Assembly (NCBI RefSeq): GCF_002287175.1
Contig: NZ_LMVM01000012.1
Span: 496,001-560,000, forward strand
DNA from: Methanobacterium bryantii
GTDB lineage: Archaea; Methanobacteriota; Methanobacteria; Methanobacteriales; Methanobacteriaceae
DNA: 64,000 bases
Reading direction: 5' to 3'
The notes under the pieces are model-generated. The model was not told the origin of the DNA and did not search any database. It worked only from the letters and a program-made list of their open reading frames with translations. Below, piece by piece: positions 60,847 through 64,000 of the stretch. Every line of letters begins with the position of its first letter. Positions within the stretch are counted from its first letter, which is position 1. Position numbers and translations under genes: made by a program.

Positions 60847-61585
60847 TTTTATCATCACTTATGAGATCCATACTATAATCATATATTCCGTCAACTATAA
60901 ACAATCCAAAGGAAATAAAGTTATCAGTGACAGTAAATGCTTCTCTCACTTCTTCATCTATTACATATAACTTGAAGTTCTTTTTTGATAGTAATTCATT
61001 TAAAATCCCTCGATTTAGTATTTTTAAAATAGAGATAGTCACTATAAGTTGGATATCTACACCCTTTGAAATCAAAGTTGCTATAATCTCTGGAAAGTCA
61101 GGATGATAAACGGGAGAAACTCCTTTCATTTTTTTTGTTTGCTTAAGTAATTGTATAAAATTTGTATGTGGCTTATTGATGTTTGTAAAGTCCGATTTTA
61201 TAAGAATTGAATCATTCAAATCTCCGATTTTTAACAACAATTCTTCAGGGATTCTGTCTATTTCATGATTAAGCCATAATTTCTCATGACTTTTTATAGT
61301 ATCTATTGTTTTAATTAGATTTATTAATTTAAGGGCAAATATTTTCCCTATTTGTGATAAACTATATTTTTCCCCGTTTTTAAAGATTAAGTCGCGTTTT
61401 TCAAGCTTGCTTGTACCATGGATAATGGTAGATGATTCTAGGTTAAGGTCCTGTTTTAAGCCAGTTAAGTTTTTGGAACTTTCATTTAAACTCAACAATA
61501 TGCCGGTACGAACATTGGAGCTGGTTAAAAACTTCAAAAGGTCTGCTGCCTCGTCATACTGTTCATAAATACCTTTTGAATTCAT
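60782..61585 (-). CDS. FilR1-type helix-turn-helix transcriptional regulator
   Basis: A 267-residue regulator. A winged helix-turn-helix occupies residues about 15-90 (NVRTGILLSLNESSKNLTGLKQDL and SSTIIHGTSKLEKRDLI), and the rest matches the FilR1 middle domain found in methanogens (SPVYHPDFPEIIATLISKGVDIQLIV and a SFGLFIVDGIYDYSM end). FilR proteins were described as regulators of methanogenesis and quorum-type responses in Methanosaeta; in other methanogens the family is large and mostly unstudied. It overlaps the UbiA-like gene and probably shares its transcript. GGAAG precedes the ATG. Confidence 0.87.
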   Translation of the reverse strand: MNSKGIYEQYDEAADLLKFLTSSNVRTGILLSLNESSKNLTGLKQDLNLESSTIIHGTSKLEKRDLIFKNGEKYSLSQIGKIFALKLINLIKTIDTIKSHEKLWLNHEIDRIPEELLLKIGDLNDSILIKSDFTNINKPHTNFIQLLKQTKKMKGVSPVYHPDFPEIIATLISKGVDIQLIVTISILKILNRGILNELLSKKNFKLYVIDEEVREAFTVTDNFISFGLFIVDGIYDYSMDLISDDKNAIVWGQKLFEYYLKKSKKVN

Positions 61586-61868
61586 ATTTTATACTTCCTT
61601 ATTGATATAAATTGCGATTATTGTTATTAAGTAATATTGAGACATTTAATAGTAATATACATGCTTTTATAATTATTTTTATATTAATCAATATAATATG
61701 CACATTGATAGAATAAATACTATATTATTTTTATTTCTTGAGCATTATTTTATCTAATAAGTATATGTATCCTATTTAATAAATTAAAGCTAAAAATAAC
61801 TTAAATTAAAATGTTATCCTTGAATTTATATAAATAAATTTAGAAAATTAAGATTTAAATTAGAAAAA

Positions 61869-62489
61869 TCAATAAATTCCTTTAATCATTCTATTAGATA
61901 AATTTATATGCTCTGAACTGTTATCAACTGCAGGGCCGTGTCCTGGAAGTAGATATTCCACATCAAGTTTGGAAAGCTTCTCTAAAGATTCCCTCAACAT
62001 ATTTATATCTCCACCAAGGTCATATCTCCCAAATCCTCCATTTGCAAAAACAGTATCTCCAGATATCAGTGTTTTGCCGTTATAAAGGCAGATACCACCT
62101 ATTGTATGTCCGGGTGTATGAATTACCTCGAAATCATGGATTTTATCTCCTTCTGTTAGTTTAAAATCAACTTTTTGAGGTTCTATACTTCTTCCAAACA
62201 TCTGGGAAGCAACTGCAATAGGATCTCCATTTTCAAGCGCGAGGGCATCTTTTTCATGTATTGCAAGTTTAGAATTAAAATATCTGTTTCCACCTACGTG
62301 ATCGTAGTGGCAGTGGGTGTTTACAATCAGTGATATGTCTGAAATATTTAAATCTGCTTTTTTTAGTGATTCACGCAAATATTCAATATTTTCACCGGTT
62401 CCAGTATCAACTATAACATCATCAAAGACGTAAATATTACAATCAGAACCAGACCCTTCAATCATGAGGATATCATTTATTTTTTTCAA
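61869..62489 (-). CDS. MBL-fold metallo-hydrolase
   Basis: A 206-residue metallo-beta-lactamase-fold hydrolase. VNTHCHYDHVGG, HTPGHTIGG, SGDTVFANG and LPGHGPAVD supply the two-metal site. The length and PGHT motif are closest to glyoxalase II-like enzymes, so thioester hydrolysis is a reasonable guess. Start is TTG: of two in-frame TTG codons the one at 62489 lies 5-6 nt after AAGGTGAT and is preferred over the one at 62495, which is too close. It is separated from the tRNA genes by about 35 nt. Confidence 0.9.
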   Translation of the reverse strand: MKKINDILMIEGSGSDCNIYVFDDVIVDTGTGENIEYLRESLKKADLNISDISLIVNTHCHYDHVGGNRYFNSKLAIHEKDALALENGDPIAVASQMFGRSIEPQKVDFKLTEGDKIHDFEVIHTPGHTIGGICLYNGKTLISGDTVFANGGFGRYDLGGDINMLRESLEKLSKLDVEYLLPGHGPAVDNSSEHINLSNRMIKGIY

Positions 62490-62524
62490 ATTCAATCACC
62501 TTTTGATGATTCAGGTAAAAATAG

Positions 62525-62674
<150 letters not shown>

Positions 62675-62707
62675 TAAATAATCATTAATTTTAATTATTC
62701 AAAATTG

Positions 62708-62781
<74 letters not shown>

Positions 62782-63184
62782 ATATCATAGCTCATTAGTT
62801 AAATTATGCTGTATTAGTATTTAAACCTTACGGAATGTGAGGTTCTGAATTTAACAGAATAACTCAATCAAATAAGACAAATAAATCATACTTAACTTCT
62901 TTTGAAGTTTTTTAGAAACATAATTACAATTAATTATAGATGTATTATAGATTATCTATAATAATACTTTCGTGTTGGTCCTGAAAAATATGAAAGTTGC
63001 TACTGTTCTTTATGAAGTTGCAGATAATGGAATTGTTTAAACTTTTGGCACATAGAAAACCTGCACTTTTCTTAAAAATCATTTATGGCTGAATGAAGAA
63101 TAATTTGGGAGTTTAGGCTTTCTTGGGGTTATATTATTTTAAAAAATAAGGATAATGTTTATATTTTGAATTCTATTCACCGGA

Positions 63185-63242
63185 AGAATCAATATGTGGA
63201 GATATTGGCTAATATCTCACAGGAGGCGGCTGTATTGATTCT
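63185..63242. ncRNA. Strong two-level stem structure in a 569-nt gap
   Basis: AGAATCAATA (63185-63194) pairs exactly with TATTGATTCT (63233-63242). Inside, TGTGGAGATATT (63195-63206) pairs with AATATCTCACA (63211-63221) around GGCT with one bulge, and an unpaired AGGAGGCGGC-rich strand follows. The unpaired strand is richer in GC than its surroundings. This could be a small structured RNA, a regulator of the 3' end of hsp20, or a small mobile-element remnant. Nothing else is supported in 62782-63350 apart from the tRNA promoter. Confidence 0.4.
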
Positions 63243-63350
63243 CATTTTAAAAAAGTATATCCCACCCTCTCCAAATAGAATCTAAATAATAAACATGCAG
63301 GTTTTTAGATTTTATTCCTAATTAAAGTCTAAATTCACCGATAATTGCTC

Positions 63351-63917
63351 TCATTTGATTTCTACTTTGAAGCTTTCTGCCCTGTCTACTTTTGGGGCTT
63401 CAACTGTTAAAACATCGTCTTGGAAGGTAGCTTTAGCTTCGTTAGGTATCACTTTTTGAGGGAATTGCACTTCTCGTTTGAAAAGACCAGTTGTATTATC
63501 GTTTATAGTAATGCTTCCATTTTCGATTTCCTGCGTTATATCAAAGCATGCTTCAACTTTAAGATTTGAATCTGTAATTTTAAGTTTAATATCCTCTTTT
63601 TTAACGCCAGGCATGTCCAAATGCACGATTATATTTTCATCTGTTTCGATAATATCTTTTTCCGGTGCAGATTTGTAGTCTGTAACTGATTTTCCGAAAT
63701 TGTATTTAATATTATCTGCTGTTCTTGTTGTGGTTTTCAATATTTGTTTAACTAAACTTCTTTTAGTTAGAATGGTATTTTCGCTGTGTCTGTGCCTTTT
63801 ATCTGCTGAAATTGAATTAACAACATTAAAGAATTCTGAAGCTGTTTTTTTCATACCTTTATGTGATTTTTTAGCCATATGTTCTGAAAATTCGGCCATA
63901 TCTTTTGAAATTGACAT
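63351..63917 (-). CDS. Hsp20/alpha-crystallin family small heat-shock protein
   Basis: A 188-residue small heat-shock protein. The first 85 residues are a basic, polar region (AKKSHKGMKKTASEF, KRHRHSENT); the alpha-crystallin domain spans about 88-188 with IVHLDMPGVKKEDIKLKI and GLFKREVQFPQKV and closes with VDRAESFKVEIK. It holds unfolded proteins in ATP-independent fashion. The C-terminal I-x-I motif is seen as VEIK only. The N-terminus is longer than in many family members. GGGAGAT precedes the ATG. Confidence 0.93.
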   Translation of the reverse strand: MSISKDMAEFSEHMAKKSHKGMKKTASEFFNVVNSISADKRHRHSENTILTKRSLVKQILKTTTRTADNIKYNFGKSVTDYKSAPEKDIIETDENIIVHLDMPGVKKEDIKLKITDSNLKVEACFDITQEIENGSITINDNTTGLFKREVQFPQKVIPNEAKATFQDDVLTVEAPKVDRAESFKVEIK

Positions 63918-64000
63918 TTTTATTATCTCCCAGTATATTTATTAATTTAATTTTAATTTTTAATACTCGTTTTTTGATAAATTATGAAACATATTTTGAG

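Noticed and set aside
62991..63041. Short frame MKVATVLYEVADNGIV in the gap before hsp20
   Set aside because: Only 16 codons, without a ribosome site or recognisable similarity.

Overview
The window is a chromosomal segment of a low-GC mesophilic methanogenic archaeon of the order Methanobacteriales, most likely Methanobacterium or a close relative. The diagnostic genes are ftr (formylmethanofuran:tetrahydromethanopterin formyltransferase), a complete energy-converting hydrogenase B operon (ehbA to ehbP), a FilR1-type regulator, an AglD-like membrane protein, a TRAM protein and an intron-containing tRNA-Trp. Shine-Dalgarno sites of the GGAGGTGAT type, frequent TTG starts and some apparently leaderless genes fit this group.

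Layout. 1-5651 (minus): preQ0/archaeosine genes queD and queE followed by five tandem CBS-domain proteins (18 CBS motifs) and a zinc-ribbon gene cut by the window edge. 5891-8683 (minus): DUF366, a PPC/DUF296 protein and an ABC exporter pair. 8935-13065 (plus): a nucleotidyltransferase-like protein, homoserine dehydrogenase, a small hypothetical and a solo Cas4-like nuclease. 13326-15673 (minus): a stress-type operon of rubredoxin-Hcp fusion, zinc ribbon, ferredoxin and cupin. 15959-17391 (plus): three copies plus one decayed copy of an unrecognised small protein family. 17399-20732: ACT protein, Fpg-like glycosylase, NQO1-like flavoprotein, two decayed genes around a hairpin array, and a small coiled-coil protein.

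21219-29137 (plus) is an accessory island: an apparently autoregulated TetR gene, then a pyruvyl-transferase-like protein, a reductase-ligase didomain protein, a small alpha/beta protein and a GMC-type oxidoreductase in overlapping ATGA-coupled order, followed by a flavoprotein and an SRPBCC protein. I infer activation, reduction and oxidation of an unknown carboxylic acid, alcohol or lipid. 29290-34536 continues as a redox island: a PadR-like repressor with matching operators in front of a double-CMD protein and a 30-residue Cys-rich peptide gene, followed by a shortened flavin reductase, two nitroreductases, an EFR1 ferredoxin-flavodoxin and an iron-sulfur-flavoprotein-like protein.

34592-44103 (minus) is the ehb operon, whose membrane-bound NiFe hydrogenase drives ferredoxin reduction for biosynthesis. 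44311-51067 holds a membrane hydrolase, an aspartoacylase-like protein, argG, a BofA-like protein, NAD(P)HX repair enzyme and a potassium channel with a three-copy C-terminal repeat. 51102-57334 holds a zinc-ribbon remnant, a zinc ribbon-MuF phage-head domain fusion, ftr, a PAS histidine kinase, an AglD/UPF0104 protein and a phosphodiesterase. 57483-63917 holds a TRAM protein, slipin, TrkA, a UbiA-like prenyltransferase, a FilR1 regulator, an MBL hydrolase, tRNA-Trp (intron carries a C/D guide for its own C34), tRNA-Cys and Hsp20.

Several intergenic regions carry tandem short palindromes (about 9-bp stems, mostly 3-nt loops), and a separate CGCTCATGT element occurs three times. No CRISPR array, rRNA gene or intact insertion sequence was seen.
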